Origin: CALBPI01 sp039821645
GTDB taxonomy: Bacteria; Pseudomonadota; Gammaproteobacteria; Steroidobacterales; Woeseiaceae
NCBI GenBank assembly: GCA_039821645.1
Contig: JBCBNU010000010.1
Span: forward strand, 1 to 64,000
DNA length: 64,000 bases
Reading direction: 5' to 3'
Shown: positions 47,924-57,616 of the stretch, piece after piece
Layout of the letters: each line of letters begins with the position of its first letter
Position numbering within the stretch: position 1 is the stretch's first letter
The notes under the pieces: generated by a model
Told to the model about the DNA's origin: nothing
Database searches by the model: none
The model's input: only the letters and a program-made list of their open reading frames with translations
Program-made: the position numbers and the translations under genes

Positions 47924-50125
47924 TTACGCCTCGCGCAACTGATCTCCCAGCGGCAGACGGGTAATCAGTTTTCCCGTTGCTGCGAATATCGCATTGGTCA
48001 CCGCTGGTGCGATCGGCGGCAGACCTGGCTCACCGATTCCGGTTGGCGCCTCGCCTGACGCGACGATGTGTACGTCGATCTCAGGCATCTCATTGATGCG
48101 TAACGGACGGTACATGTGGAAGTTCTGCTCTCGCACGACGCCGTCATCGAGATGCACCGCTTCGCGTAAGAACGCACCGAGCCCCATTCCAATGCCGCCT
48201 TCCACCTGAGCCTTGATAACGTCAGGGTTGATCGCGACACCACAGTCGACAGCAGCGACAACACGTTCAACCTTTGGCATACCGTTTTCAATGCGGATAT
48301 CGGCAATCTGAGCCACATAGCTTGAGAATGACTCATGGACCGCAACACCGCGGAAGACACCCTCCTCAACCGGCTGGCCCCAATTCGCTTTTTCGGCAAC
48401 CAGTTGCAACACACCGCGGTGACGTGCGTGGTCCTTGAGCAACTCCATTCGATAGGCGACTGGGTCTTCGCCTGCGAGGTGCGCGAGCTGGTCGATCATG
48501 ACTTCGGCCACCCAGCCGTTGTGCGTGTGTCCGACGGACCGCCACCAGAGAACCGGAATGCCAACGCGCGCGAGCTGAAGCTCAACGCGCACATTGTCGA
48601 TCGCATACGGCACCTGCGCTGCGCCTTCGACCGCACTGCTGTCGATGCCGTCTTTAATCGAGGAAGACTCAAACGGCGTGCCGACCATGAACGAATGCGT
48701 GACGACGCGATGCTGCCACGCGATGGGCTGCCCCGCTTCGTCGATTGCGGCGCGAGTCGTGTGGTAGCCCATCGGGCGATAGCGACCGGCCGCCATGTCG
48801 TCTTCACGTGTCCAGATGAGCTTCACCGGATAGGCGCCGCCCGTCGCCTTGGCGATCGTGACCGCCTCGGCGACGAAATCGCTATCCGGCACGGCGCGCC
48901 GGCCGAAACTACCACCTGCGAATTGTGTGTGAATGTGAATCGACGCCATAGGCAGCCCGGTGATCTGAGCGGCGGCACCTTGGTCGAGGGTCTGGATTTG
49001 TGAACCCGTCCAGATGTCGCAACGATCCCCAGCGAGCTCGACGACGCAGTCCATAGGCTCCATCGTCGCGTGCGCGAGATAAGGCAGCTCAAACGTCTGT
49101 TCAACAACCTGACTGGCGTTTGCGAAGGCGGTTTCGACGTCGCCGTCATCACGCGCCCGCGGAGCACCCTCCGCCGCGGCTAAGGCTTTAAAATCAGTCA
49201 ACAACGCATCACTGCCGCGTGTCTCTGCGTTCGACTCATCCCATTCGATACTTAGCGCATCGCGCGCCTGCTTCGCCGTCCAGAAACTATCGGCCAGCAC
49301 AGCAATGCCGCGCGGCACTTCTACCACGTCCACAACGCCTGGCATCGCGCGTGCTGCGGTGTCATCGAAGCTAGCCGCGATAGCACCGAATTTGGGCGGA
49401 TGTGCAATCGCGGCGTAACGCATGCCGGGACGCACGATATCGATGGTGAATTGCACACTGCCGTCGGTCTTGGCTGCGGAATCCAAGCGAAATTGTCGCG
49501 TACCGATCAAGCTGAAGTCGGCCGGGTCTTTCAGCGTGGGCTTTTCAATGGGCTCCAACTCAGCGGCCGCTGCAACCAATGCACCGAATCCACTCGACTT
49601 GCCGCTACCGGCATGACTCACCAACCCGCTCGCCACCGTGATCTCACTGGCGGATACACCCCACTCTGTTGCCGCAGCGCGAACCAGAAGGTCACGTGCC
49701 GCAGCGGCGGCGTTGCGGAGCTGATCCCAGCTATTGGCCATCGCCGTGGAACCACCGGTGCCCTGCACGCCGAACAACAGGTTCGCGTAACGCTTCACGT
49801 CGGCCGGCGCAAATTCGGTTGCCATCTGCGACCAGTCGGCATCGAGCTCTTCGGCCACGATAGTAGGCAGTCCGGTCGTGACACCCTGCCCTTTGTCGAG
49901 GTGCTTGACGATGACCGTGACTTTGTCGTCGGTACCAATGCGTACGAAGGCGTTCAGATTCGTCGCAACGACATCCGATGATGCTGTGGTTTCCGTCGTT
50001 GCCGATTGTTCGGCCTGATCACTGCAACCGACCAGCAGGCCGGCCGTGCCGAGACTGGTGGCAGCGAGAAATCGGCGGCGGCTGAGTTTGGGCGTCGCTG
50101 ACGCGGATGACATCCATTTCTGCAT
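47924..50125 (-). CDS. Molybdenum hydroxylase large subunit (IorB / aldehyde-oxidase type), Tat-exported
   Basis: A 733-residue molybdopterin-cytosine-dinucleotide subunit. The Tat signal SRRRFLAATSLGTAGLLVGC has a twin-Arg motif and also a lipobox-like LVGC. Cofactor contacts include FAGGSFGRRAVPDSDFVAEA and the catalytic Glu in TGIGEPGLPPIAPAV. The organisation matches isoquinoline 1-oxidoreductase-like and periplasmic aldehyde oxidase subunits; the substrate is unknown. Three bases separate it from the 2Fe-2S subunit. An electron acceptor such as cytochrome c would be needed and is not encoded here. Confidence 0.88.
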   Translation of the reverse strand: MQKWMSSASATPKLSRRRFLAATSLGTAGLLVGCSDQAEQSATTETTASSDVVATNLNAFVRIGTDDKVTVIVKHLDKGQGVTTGLPTIVAEELDADWSQMATEFAPADVKRYANLLFGVQGTGGSTAMANSWDQLRNAAAAARDLLVRAAATEWGVSASEITVASGLVSHAGSGKSSGFGALVAAAAELEPIEKPTLKDPADFSLIGTRQFRLDSAAKTDGSVQFTIDIVRPGMRYAAIAHPPKFGAIAASFDDTAARAMPGVVDVVEVPRGIAVLADSFWTAKQARDALSIEWDESNAETRGSDALLTDFKALAAAEGAPRARDDGDVETAFANASQVVEQTFELPYLAHATMEPMDCVVELAGDRCDIWTGSQIQTLDQGAAAQITGLPMASIHIHTQFAGGSFGRRAVPDSDFVAEAVTIAKATGGAYPVKLIWTREDDMAAGRYRPMGYHTTRAAIDEAGQPIAWQHRVVTHSFMVGTPFESSSIKDGIDSSAVEGAAQVPYAIDNVRVELQLARVGIPVLWWRSVGHTHNGWVAEVMIDQLAHLAGEDPVAYRMELLKDHARHRGVLQLVAEKANWGQPVEEGVFRGVAVHESFSSYVAQIADIRIENGMPKVERVVAAVDCGVAINPDVIKAQVEGGIGMGLGAFLREAVHLDDGVVREQNFHMYRPLRINEMPEIDVHIVASGEAPTGIGEPGLPPIAPAVTNAIFAATGKLITRLPLGDQLREA

Positions 50126-50128
50126 GAC

Positions 50129-50590
50129 TCAAGCCTCCAGCTTTTCGGCTGCCGAATGAATCGCAGCTCGAATTCGGTGATAGGTAGCACAACGGCAAAG
50201 ATTGCCCGCCATCGCGCGATCGATGTCCTCATCGGTCGGCTTCGCATTCTTTTCAAGCAATGCCGTTGCACTCATCATTTGCCCCGATTGGCAGTAGCCG
50301 CACTGAACGACGTCGAGGTCGCGCCATGCCTCTCGAATCGCCATCGCTTCGGGCGAGCTGACGCCCTCGACGGTCGTGATCGACTTTCCGGCGACCGCGC
50401 TGATCGGCAAGCTGCAGGAGCGCACAGGCTGCCCATCGAGGTGCACCGTGCACGCACCGCACTGCGCGATACCGCAACCGAACTTGCTACCGGTGAGGCC
50501 CAGGTCCTCGCGCACCACCCACAAGAGCGGCTTGTCGCCAGGCACATCCACTTCACGGCTCTCCCCATTCACCTTGAACTCGTATTTCAC
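50129..50590 (-). CDS. 2Fe-2S subunit of molybdenum hydroxylase (IorA type)
   Basis: A 153-residue two-cluster ferredoxin subunit. The plant-type cluster Cys are in SKFGCGIAQCGACTVHLDG with a fourth Cys in RSCSLPIS. The second cluster is in VQCGYCQSGQMMSATALL and GNLCRCATYHRIRAAI. It has no signal peptide and would be co-exported with the Tat-tagged large subunit. No FAD subunit is nearby, consistent with the two-component type. Confidence 0.92.
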   Translation of the reverse strand: MKYEFKVNGESREVDVPGDKPLLWVVREDLGLTGSKFGCGIAQCGACTVHLDGQPVRSCSLPISAVAGKSITTVEGVSSPEAMAIREAWRDLDVVQCGYCQSGQMMSATALLEKNAKPTDEDIDRAMAGNLCRCATYHRIRAAIHSAAEKLEA

Positions 50591-50625
50591 TGGACCCCTC
50601 CCTGCGACTGGAAATCGCTCGTCGT

Positions 50626-51669
50626 TTACGCGATGCGCCGCGTGTTTACTCCGGTTGCTGACGTTAGCACGCCAAACAGGTCTTTGGGATCGTCAGGGGT
50701 GAACACGATGTCACTCTCCCGGCCAATGCCAAGTTCCTGAGCTTTGCTGAAGACACAACGTAGCACTGAGTAGTCCTCCAGAGCGAAACCCACAGAGTCG
50801 AATAACGTCATGTCGTCTTCAGAGGTACGCAACGCTACATCACCGTTGAGCACCTGCCATAGTTCTGTCACTGGCGTGTCCGGATCGAGCGCCTGAATCT
50901 CGCCTTCAATGCGAGACTGCGGCTCGTATTCCACCGCGATCTTGAGGTCAGCCAACATATCCGGCGCCAATTCCGTCTTGCCTGGGCAATCTCCGCCCAC
51001 AGCATTGAAATGTACACCGGGCTTCAGGTGCTTGCGACTGACGACCGTGCGATTCGCTTTGTCAGCGGTCACCGTCGAAATGATGTCTGCGCCCTCGCAT
51101 GCGAAATCGATGGTCTCACAACGCACGAGCTTCACTGGGTGGCCAGCCATATTGCGTTCATATTTCTTGATCGCCTCAGCGTCCACATCAAAATAGCGGA
51201 TTTCGCGTACACCGAGGCAATGATGAAAACCGTACGACTGGAATTCCGCCTGGCACCCTGTACCGATCAACGCCATTACGGGCGTTTCCTTGCGTGCCAG
51301 CAATTGCGCCGCAAACACGGAAGTTGCAGCGGTGCGAATCGCGGTCAGTAGCGTCATCTCAGATAACAGGACCGGGTAGCCGCTGTCGGTGTCCGCAAGT
51401 GCACCAAACGCCGCAACCGTCAGCTTGCCGTCGCGAGGATTGCTTGGGTGGCCGGTCACATACTTGAAGCTGTAACGGTTGGCATCGCCAACCGGCATCA
51501 ACTCGATCACACCATGTGGATAGTGATGTGCGACACGCGGCGTCTTATCGAAATCGTTCCAGCGACCGAAGTCCGCCGCCAGGCAATCGATGGTATCCGC
51601 GATGAGCTGATCAAGCCCAACCCGGCTCACCAGCTCACAGACATCCTGCCGTTCCAACAGTAAAGCCAT
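50626..51669 (-). CDS. Ornithine cyclodeaminase / mu-crystallin family protein
   Basis: A 347-residue NAD(P)-dependent enzyme of the OCD family. Rossmann motif VMALIGTGCQAEFQSYGFHH is near the middle, with the family motifs LLSEMTLLTAIRTAATSVFA and HFNAVGGDCPGKTEL. True ornithine cyclodeaminase, alanine dehydrogenase and imine reductase activities all occur in this family, so the substrate is open. The ATG at 51669 has GAGGGA five bases upstream; the frame's TTG four codons earlier is less likely. It lies between the YbdK-type ligase and the molybdenum hydroxylase genes. Confidence 0.88.
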   Translation of the reverse strand: MALLLERQDVCELVSRVGLDQLIADTIDCLAADFGRWNDFDKTPRVAHHYPHGVIELMPVGDANRYSFKYVTGHPSNPRDGKLTVAAFGALADTDSGYPVLLSEMTLLTAIRTAATSVFAAQLLARKETPVMALIGTGCQAEFQSYGFHHCLGVREIRYFDVDAEAIKKYERNMAGHPVKLVRCETIDFACEGADIISTVTADKANRTVVSRKHLKPGVHFNAVGGDCPGKTELAPDMLADLKIAVEYEPQSRIEGEIQALDPDTPVTELWQVLNGDVALRTSEDDMTLFDSVGFALEDYSVLRCVFSKAQELGIGRESDIVFTPDDPKDLFGVLTSATGVNTRRIA

Positions 51670-51726
51670 AGCGTCCCTCAAAAGCTTAAGTGTGGCCCAC
51701 CATTGTCGCAGATTAGGTGTCTAAAA

Positions 51727-52875
51727 TCAGTCGACTGTCACTTGGTGGGCGCGGGTTTCCTCGACCAGATGCTGTACGACATAGCGCAGCGCAGTGTGCT
51801 CATCCGCACCCTCGCTGATGGCTTGCTCGAAGCAGGCAACCTGCTGGTGCGCACTACTGCCACGGGTCAGGATGTTACGCAGCGAGGTGACCTCTGGGAC
51901 GCAGTTGAGCGCCTCGGCATCTTCGGCGACAAGATCGAGTAACTCATCGAGCAACTCGTCGAAATCGGTCACGCTACCTTTCGCGAGGTCCACCATGCCG
52001 GCGTCGAATCCGTAGCGCACAGCGCGCCATCGGTTCTCCTTGATCAGCATCGGCGAGTAAATCCGCCAGCGCTGATTGTGGGCGCGCAATCGATACATCA
52101 TTCGCACGAGGCACGCGTAGAGCGCAGCGATTGCCACAGCGTCATCCAGACGCGTGCACACATCGGTAACCCGCATTTCGAGTGTCGGAAATCGCACGCT
52201 TGGGCGCATGTCCCACCAGATTTTGGAGGCATCTTCGATCAGCCCTGCTTGTGTCAGGACATCCACATGCCGACAGTATTCCGCATAGCTCGCGAAACGC
52301 TCAGGAAGCCCGGTGCGTGGTAGAGCGTCGAAAACAGTTAGCCGATAGGACTTCAGTCCGGTGTTGCGACCATCCCAAAATGGTGAAGACGTCGACAGCG
52401 CGAGCATGTGCGGCAGGAAGTAACTCAGCTGATTTAGCAAATCGATGCGCATGTTGTCCTCGGGCACGCCCACATGAACATGCATTCCGCAGATGACGAG
52501 TCGCCGAGCCGCGGTTTGCATCTCTGCAGCGAGCGCGTTGTATCGAACCCCGTCCGTATGCTTTTGCTGCCACCATTGCCCAAAGGGGTGACTCGACGCG
52601 GCGATCGGTGCCAGACCATATTCGCCGGTGATCCGGATAATGGTGTCTCTGAGTCTGCCGAGGTCTTCGCGCGCTTCGGCGAGGCTGCGGCAAACTTTGG
52701 TGCCCACCTCGATTTGCGATCTCAGGAATTCGGGGCTGACCTGTCCCGGCGCCACATTCTGGCAGTCGGTGAGCAATCCATCCGGCGGATCGGTCACCAG
52801 CGCGCCAGTCTCCTTGTCCACCAGCAGGTATTCTTCCTCGATCCCTAACGTCAATTCCGGAAATTCAGCTCGCAC
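51727..52875 (-). CDS. Carboxylate-amine ligase of the GCS2/YbdK family
   Basis: A 382-residue ATP-dependent ligase of the glutamate-cysteine ligase 2 family. The N-terminal signature is ELTLGIEEEYLLVDKETGAL; HVHVGVPEDNMRIDLLNQLS and WWDMRPSVRFPTLEMRVTDV are further active-site motifs. E. coli YbdK shows weak glutamate-cysteine ligase activity, and the physiological substrate is unknown. The GTG at 52875 gives family length and overlaps the FGase gene by 11 bases; the 90-residue Arg-rich upstream extension is that gene read in another frame. Confidence 0.88.
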   Translation of the reverse strand: MRAEFPELTLGIEEEYLLVDKETGALVTDPPDGLLTDCQNVAPGQVSPEFLRSQIEVGTKVCRSLAEAREDLGRLRDTIIRITGEYGLAPIAASSHPFGQWWQQKHTDGVRYNALAAEMQTAARRLVICGMHVHVGVPEDNMRIDLLNQLSYFLPHMLALSTSSPFWDGRNTGLKSYRLTVFDALPRTGLPERFASYAEYCRHVDVLTQAGLIEDASKIWWDMRPSVRFPTLEMRVTDVCTRLDDAVAIAALYACLVRMMYRLRAHNQRWRIYSPMLIKENRWRAVRYGFDAGMVDLAKGSVTDFDELLDELLDLVAEDAEALNCVPEVTSLRNILTRGSSAHQQVACFEQAISEGADEHTALRYVVQHLVEETRAHQVTVD

Positions 52876-53734
52876 GCTGCACCCCCCAAGTCCCCGCCGT
52901 CTCCAAAAAATCCACCGTGTTCGTCGCGAACCGCGGTGCCCCCTCGGTCGCGGCCGAGAGCCTCGGCGGTGGCGAATCGACGAATGGCTCGAGCGCCCTT
53001 GCAAGGCGGTCCGCCCAACGCTGAACGCCCGACGCGTTTGCCAGATGATCTTGCCGTATCTCGATCGAGATATTCGCAAACCCTTGACGCTCCGCGTGGA
53101 AATCCACCGAGAAGTCCTGAATCGCACGACCCGAATACGGCTCATTCAATCCGACGTGAATGCCGTTCTCACGCCTCAATGTGTCCGCCGCGGCGAGTGC
53201 TACTCGATCATCAACATCCCACATGACACCGGCATCCCAGGGCCTGGTGTGCTCGCCGAGTTGTGGCGTGAAGCTGTGGACCGCGACGTAGAGCACGTCG
53301 GTTTCGCGCTGCGCCATAGTCTCCAGCTGCGACTCCACCAGCGTGTGCAGCGGTGCGTATATGCCACGCACACGCAGATCGCGGTCTGCTGCTGTAACGC
53401 CATGGTTGGCAGTGACACTCACCCCGTCAGCGATTGGCAAAAACAACGTCGGATCATCAAGACGCCGGTTGCAATCAATCACGACGCGCGAGTAATGCGC
53501 ACAAACTGCCGGTGTCGCTAGTCGCTCCGCCAAAGCCACGGTCAGCGCTCTCGAGCCCAGATCCGAACCATAGTGTGTGCGCATCAGCGGTTCCGGGTAG
53601 AGCCCGGAAAGATGCGAGGGTATGCCTACGCCCGCGTGTTCGCACACGAGCAATGTTGCCTGTTCCGACGTTGGATTCAGGATTTCCGCGACGTTTTCAG
53701 CAATCGATTCAGCGCCACGGTCCGGGCCACTCAC
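52865..53734 (-). CDS. N-formylglutamate amidohydrolase family protein
   Basis: A 289-residue metal-dependent amidohydrolase fold. Visible family motifs are LLVCEHAGVGIPSHLSGL (EHA, metal-binding), YSRVVIDCNRRLDDPTLF, VAVHSFTP and FSVDFHAERQGFANISIEIR with the C-terminal acidic ligand. The start is GTG 53734, the only good start in frame. It overlaps the YbdK-type ligase gene. FGase-like and GCS2-like genes are often coupled, which suggests they make and cut one amide-linked metabolite; hydrolysis of N-formylglutamate itself is not shown by context (no hut genes). Confidence 0.82.
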   Translation of the reverse strand: MSGPDRGAESIAENVAEILNPTSEQATLLVCEHAGVGIPSHLSGLYPEPLMRTHYGSDLGSRALTVALAERLATPAVCAHYSRVVIDCNRRLDDPTLFLPIADGVSVTANHGVTAADRDLRVRGIYAPLHTLVESQLETMAQRETDVLYVAVHSFTPQLGEHTRPWDAGVMWDVDDRVALAAADTLRRENGIHVGLNEPYSGRAIQDFSVDFHAERQGFANISIEIRQDHLANASGVQRWADRLARALEPFVDSPPPRLSAATEGAPRFATNTVDFLETAGTWGVQRAS

Positions 53735-53798
53735 AGGCCCGCCAAAAAATTTGTCATGTCCCGGAGTCTAGAGGCTGGCGATCTAACCCTGCAAGCAC

Positions 53799-56700
53799 TC
53801 AGGCCTGAGCGGGCACCGCCGGAGTCCACGGAGAGAACTCATCCATGGATTTCGGTGCAGCGATGTCGAATCCCTGCACCAAATTCACACCCATCGATGG
53901 CAGCGCCTGACGGATGACCTTTGTCTCTACATGCTCGGCCACGGTCTCGATCCCCATCGTCTGTGCAACCTGTGCGATCGCTGCGACAACGCTGCGGTCG
54001 ACAGGGTCCGCCGCTACGTTTCGCACAAAAGCACCGTCTACCTTGACGTAATCCACGGAGAGATTCTTGAGGTAGCCAAAAGAACACAGCCCACTACCGA
54101 AGTCGTCCAGTGAGAATTGGCAACCGAGCGAAGACAACTCGCTCATGAAATGTCGCACGCGCGCCAGATTCGCGATTGCGGCGGTTTCCGTGATCTCAAA
54201 GCACACCGCACCTCTGCAAAGCGGCGTCGCTTGCAACTGATCACGCACGAACTCGAGAAAACGATCATCGCTCAGCGAGTTGCCCGACAGATTGATCGAG
54301 AGGGTATAGCCGGCCTGCTCATTCGGATCGCCCTGATCCGCATGCGCCAGTGCGTGCTCCACCACCCAACGATCGACAGCCGGCATACGATCATAACGCT
54401 CAGCGGCAGCGATAAACGTGCCAGGCAGTACCAGCTCACCATCTTCATCGACCATGCGCAGCAGCAACTCGTAGTGGTTGCAATAGCGTGTTTCGCCATC
54501 GTCCCCGATCCGCACAATCGGCTGGTAGAAAAGCTTGAATCGATCATCCTCAAGTGCGCGATCAATCCTTGTCAGCCAGTGCATCTGCTGGTGGTGCGCA
54601 GTCGTCTCACCTTCAACGTACAAGTGCACACGATTGCGACCGAGATCCTTGGCGGTGAAACAAGCGACGTCTGCTGCACTCAGCACAGCGCCAACAGAGG
54701 CAGAGTGTTGATCCAGTGCAACGACGCCGATGCTGACCTGTACTGTGTGACCTACCTGCTGCCATTCGAAACGGAAACTCTCGATACTCTGGCGCAGCGA
54801 TTCGGCAATCTCGAGCGCCGACTCAACACCCACGTTGCCGAGCAAGACCGCGAACTCATCGCCGCCCAATCGCGCGACGGTATCGTGTGTCTTCACGCAC
54901 GTCTGTATCCGTTCACTCAACTGGCGAATCAACTCATCGCCCGCGGTATGTCCGAACGTATCGTTGACTAGTTTGAACTGATCGAGATCGAGATAGAGCA
55001 ATGCATAGCTTTCACTGCGATGACTGCGAGCTCGGGCAAGTGCGCGCTCGAGCACGTTGGTGAATTCGAGTCGATTGATAAAGCCGGTCAACGCATCGTG
55101 TGACGCCTGGTACGACATCTTGCGCGACAAACGACCTTCGGCGGTTACGTCATGGAACACCATGACCGCGCCTACGATGCGGCCTGCATTATCACGAATC
55201 GGAGCGGTGTTGTCCTGCACCGCGACATCTCGACCTGCACGATCGATCAGCAGGGTTGGCCCGTGGTTAGCAATCGAACGGCCTTCATTCAGGCAACGCA
55301 CGATAGGATTATCCAGAAGCTCACGAGAGTGCTCGTTCACCAGCGTGAGCACCTCTTCGACCGGTTGGCCGACGACCGCACGCAAACGCCATCCGGTCAG
55401 TGTTTCCGCCACTGGATTCATATACTCGATGCACCCGTCCTCGTCGCAGGCGATGACGCCATCCGCGATCGACTTCAGCGTGACTTCCGCGCGTTCTTTC
55501 GCAGCGAAGACTGCGCGCTCAGCACGCTTGCGCTCGGTGACGTCGCTGATCGTGCCTTCGACGTAAGGCGCTTGGCCTGGCTCCTCAACCAGCCGCGCGT
55601 TCTCAAGGACATCGATGACTTCGCCATCTCGGCGCTGCATCTGCGACTCGAATCCAGTCACTCGATCCGATTCGCGGATCCGCTCTTCAAAGCGTCTGCC
55701 GTCTTGTTCGCGAACATAAGCAGAGCTGCGAGTGACCTGGTCCAGCAATTCTTGCTCATCCGCATAACCCAGCAAACGCACCATCGCTGGATTGGCGGCG
55801 AGCAGTTGGCCTTCAGGAGTGGCGATGTAGACGCCTTCTACGACGTTGTTGAACAAGCTGGTGAAGCGGCCTTCACTTGCATTCAGTGCCAGCTCGCTCC
55901 GCTCGCGCGCGACCGCGAGCGCCCCGAGGCGCGCAAGGCTGTTCAAGGCATCAAGTTGTTCTGTATTCGGCTCCGAGAACTCACTGAAATAAAGATCTAA
56001 CGTGCCTAGTGCATGACTCTCCGCATCATCGAACGGTACTGACCACACGGCGCTGACGCCAAGCTTCTCAGCGAAATCGAGATGCTCTTGCCAGGCGTGA
56101 TGGGCACTGATCTCCTTAGTGATCACTACCTTGCGAGTCGCCATGGCGACCCCGCATGAAAGCTTTGCATCGGCGAGTGCCAGACTACGGATCGCGTTGA
56201 GTTCCAGCTTCGCGAACGCGGGCGCGCACTGGAGTTCAAGATGTTGCTGGTCGCCGCTCACCAGCATTATCGCACTGCGCGAACCGGGTACGACCCGCTC
56301 GGCGGTACGGCAGATCGCCCGTAACACTTTGGTCAAAGGTCGGTTGGTCGCGATCATTTCGAGCAGCTTTTTCTCGCTGTACTCGATGACCTCACGCTGT
56401 TTCCGATCCGCAATGCTAGTAATGCTCGCGCGAACCAGTGACCGTCCAACCGCAGGCAGGTTGGAGAGTCGAACTTCGCACTCGAGCTCCCGGCCCTCTC
56501 GAGGGCGGTAAACCCACTCGAAGATGGGTTGCTCTCCGTCAAGTGCTTTTTGCAGATAGGCATCGATGCGACTCTGCTCTGCGTCTGGTGTCGCATCGGG
56601 TGATGCATCTCGCAGCCCGAAAAACCCGTTGGTCAGGAGCCGCTGACGCGACAGGTTAAAGAACGTCGTGGCTTTCTCGTTGGCATCTACAAAACGGTTC

Positions 56701-57419
56701 TGGCGTACGTCGTACACAAGGATCGCTTCCGGCGCGTGTTCTACCAACGCACGGTAGCGTTCATGGTTTTCGCGTGCGGCGCGATCTGCCGCAACCCGCG
56801 CGCTGACGTCTCGCAGACACAGCACGTAATCGCCCGCGGCGAACGCGCTCAAATGGGTCGCGGTGACCTCAAGCTGAAACGCCTTGCCGTTGGGTCGGCG
56901 CGCCTTGAGCGTGCCCGACTGAATATTGGGATGCGTGTCTTCGAACGACACCAGGTAAGGCGCGAGGAAGGTGGATACCGCAACACCCTCGGGCATGGGC
57001 AAGACCGCATCCAGCATTTGGCCAGCGAGACTGCGCGCTTCCGGAATGAAGAACTTGACGGCCGCACGGTTGGCGAACTGGATCTCACCCTCGCGACTCA
57101 CTGTGATCACCATATCCGCGACATTGTCGAGAACGGCTTTTAAGTCATCGTCGTGGAGCCCCTGAAAACGCGCACGAATACCGCTGCTGGAAGTTAGCGT
57201 TTCGGTGTGATCCGGCGCAACCGGCTCTGCCGCCGGAAGCGGTGGTGTATCGCCGTGGCGATAAATCGCCTCGTGGATGCTGGTGTTGTCGCCGTCCAGC
57301 GCTCCGTAGAACTCACTGATGATCTCCAGGAGATCACCAATTTGCAGACTACCCTCGGCATCGTTGGGCTGCGTAGCCCGAGCCAATTGCGATTTCAATA
57401 TGGGATGCACAGTGCGCAC
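53799..57419 (-). CDS. Multi-sensor diguanylate cyclase/phosphodiesterase
   Basis: A 1206-residue cytosolic c-di-GMP protein without membrane segments. Domains by eye: PAS about 90-210 (VLDNVADMVITVSREGEIQF), PAS 216-340, GAF 355-510 (VLRAICRTAERVVPGSRSAI), PAS 520-640, PAS 650-770 (IADGVIACDEDGCIEYMNPV), GGDEF 775-945 with the intact active site ARLGGDEFAVLLG, EAL 955-1200. The EAL triplet reads ELL (NHYELLLRM) but the Glu is kept, and DDFGSGLCSFGYLK and VDYVKVDG are canonical, so both activities are possible. GTG start at 57419 with GGAGGG upstream. Monocistronic. Confidence 0.92.
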   Translation of the reverse strand: MRTVHPILKSQLARATQPNDAEGSLQIGDLLEIISEFYGALDGDNTSIHEAIYRHGDTPPLPAAEPVAPDHTETLTSSSGIRARFQGLHDDDLKAVLDNVADMVITVSREGEIQFANRAAVKFFIPEARSLAGQMLDAVLPMPEGVAVSTFLAPYLVSFEDTHPNIQSGTLKARRPNGKAFQLEVTATHLSAFAAGDYVLCLRDVSARVAADRAARENHERYRALVEHAPEAILVYDVRQNRFVDANEKATTFFNLSRQRLLTNGFFGLRDASPDATPDAEQSRIDAYLQKALDGEQPIFEWVYRPREGRELECEVRLSNLPAVGRSLVRASITSIADRKQREVIEYSEKKLLEMIATNRPLTKVLRAICRTAERVVPGSRSAIMLVSGDQQHLELQCAPAFAKLELNAIRSLALADAKLSCGVAMATRKVVITKEISAHHAWQEHLDFAEKLGVSAVWSVPFDDAESHALGTLDLYFSEFSEPNTEQLDALNSLARLGALAVARERSELALNASEGRFTSLFNNVVEGVYIATPEGQLLAANPAMVRLLGYADEQELLDQVTRSSAYVREQDGRRFEERIRESDRVTGFESQMQRRDGEVIDVLENARLVEEPGQAPYVEGTISDVTERKRAERAVFAAKERAEVTLKSIADGVIACDEDGCIEYMNPVAETLTGWRLRAVVGQPVEEVLTLVNEHSRELLDNPIVRCLNEGRSIANHGPTLLIDRAGRDVAVQDNTAPIRDNAGRIVGAVMVFHDVTAEGRLSRKMSYQASHDALTGFINRLEFTNVLERALARARSHRSESYALLYLDLDQFKLVNDTFGHTAGDELIRQLSERIQTCVKTHDTVARLGGDEFAVLLGNVGVESALEIAESLRQSIESFRFEWQQVGHTVQVSIGVVALDQHSASVGAVLSAADVACFTAKDLGRNRVHLYVEGETTAHHQQMHWLTRIDRALEDDRFKLFYQPIVRIGDDGETRYCNHYELLLRMVDEDGELVLPGTFIAAAERYDRMPAVDRWVVEHALAHADQGDPNEQAGYTLSINLSGNSLSDDRFLEFVRDQLQATPLCRGAVCFEITETAAIANLARVRHFMSELSSLGCQFSLDDFGSGLCSFGYLKNLSVDYVKVDGAFVRNVAADPVDRSVVAAIAQVAQTMGIETVAEHVETKVIRQALPSMGVNLVQGFDIAAPKSMDEFSPWTPAVPAQA

Positions 57420-57553
57420 TCCCGCCCTCCGGCGCTGAATCGTTGTCTTGGATCCCTATAAATCGGTCACTGCGCGACTGCGCAGGACGCCGGCTTTCCC
57501 TTGCCTCGGGGATTGCGCTCTAGCGACGTTTTCCCCATGACTAGCACGGTACT

Positions 57554-57574
57554 CGGTTCGGACAAGTCGAACCG
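57554..57574. repeat. Inverted repeat CGGTTCG / CGAACCG
   Basis: CGGTTCG (57554-57560) and CGAACCG (57568-57574) flank GACAAGT. With a one-base bulge the stem extends by CTC/GAG. It lies in the 241-base gap between two minus-strand genes (upstream of the 1206-residue gene). It is either a 3' hairpin of the lipoprotein transcript or an operator. Confidence 0.55.
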
Positions 57575-57602
57575 TGAGCCAGCTCTCGTTTTTGTGCACT
57601 GT

Positions 57603-57616
57603 GGGAAAATTTTCCC
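57603..57616. repeat. 14-bp palindrome GGGAAAATTTTCCC
   Basis: A perfect palindrome about 45 bases beyond the lipoprotein gene stop and about 185 bases upstream of the PAS/GGDEF/EAL gene. It is an operator candidate; no matching regulator is recognised in the window. Confidence 0.6.

Noticed and set aside
52876..53145. 90-residue N-terminal extension of the YbdK-type ligase
   Set aside because: Very Arg-rich, with no family counterpart; it is the FGase-like gene read in another frame. GTG 52875 gives the normal length.
48000..54000. Possible hut-type histidine degradation from the FGase family gene
   Set aside because: No hutH, hutU or hutI nearby; the partner is a GCS2-type ligase.
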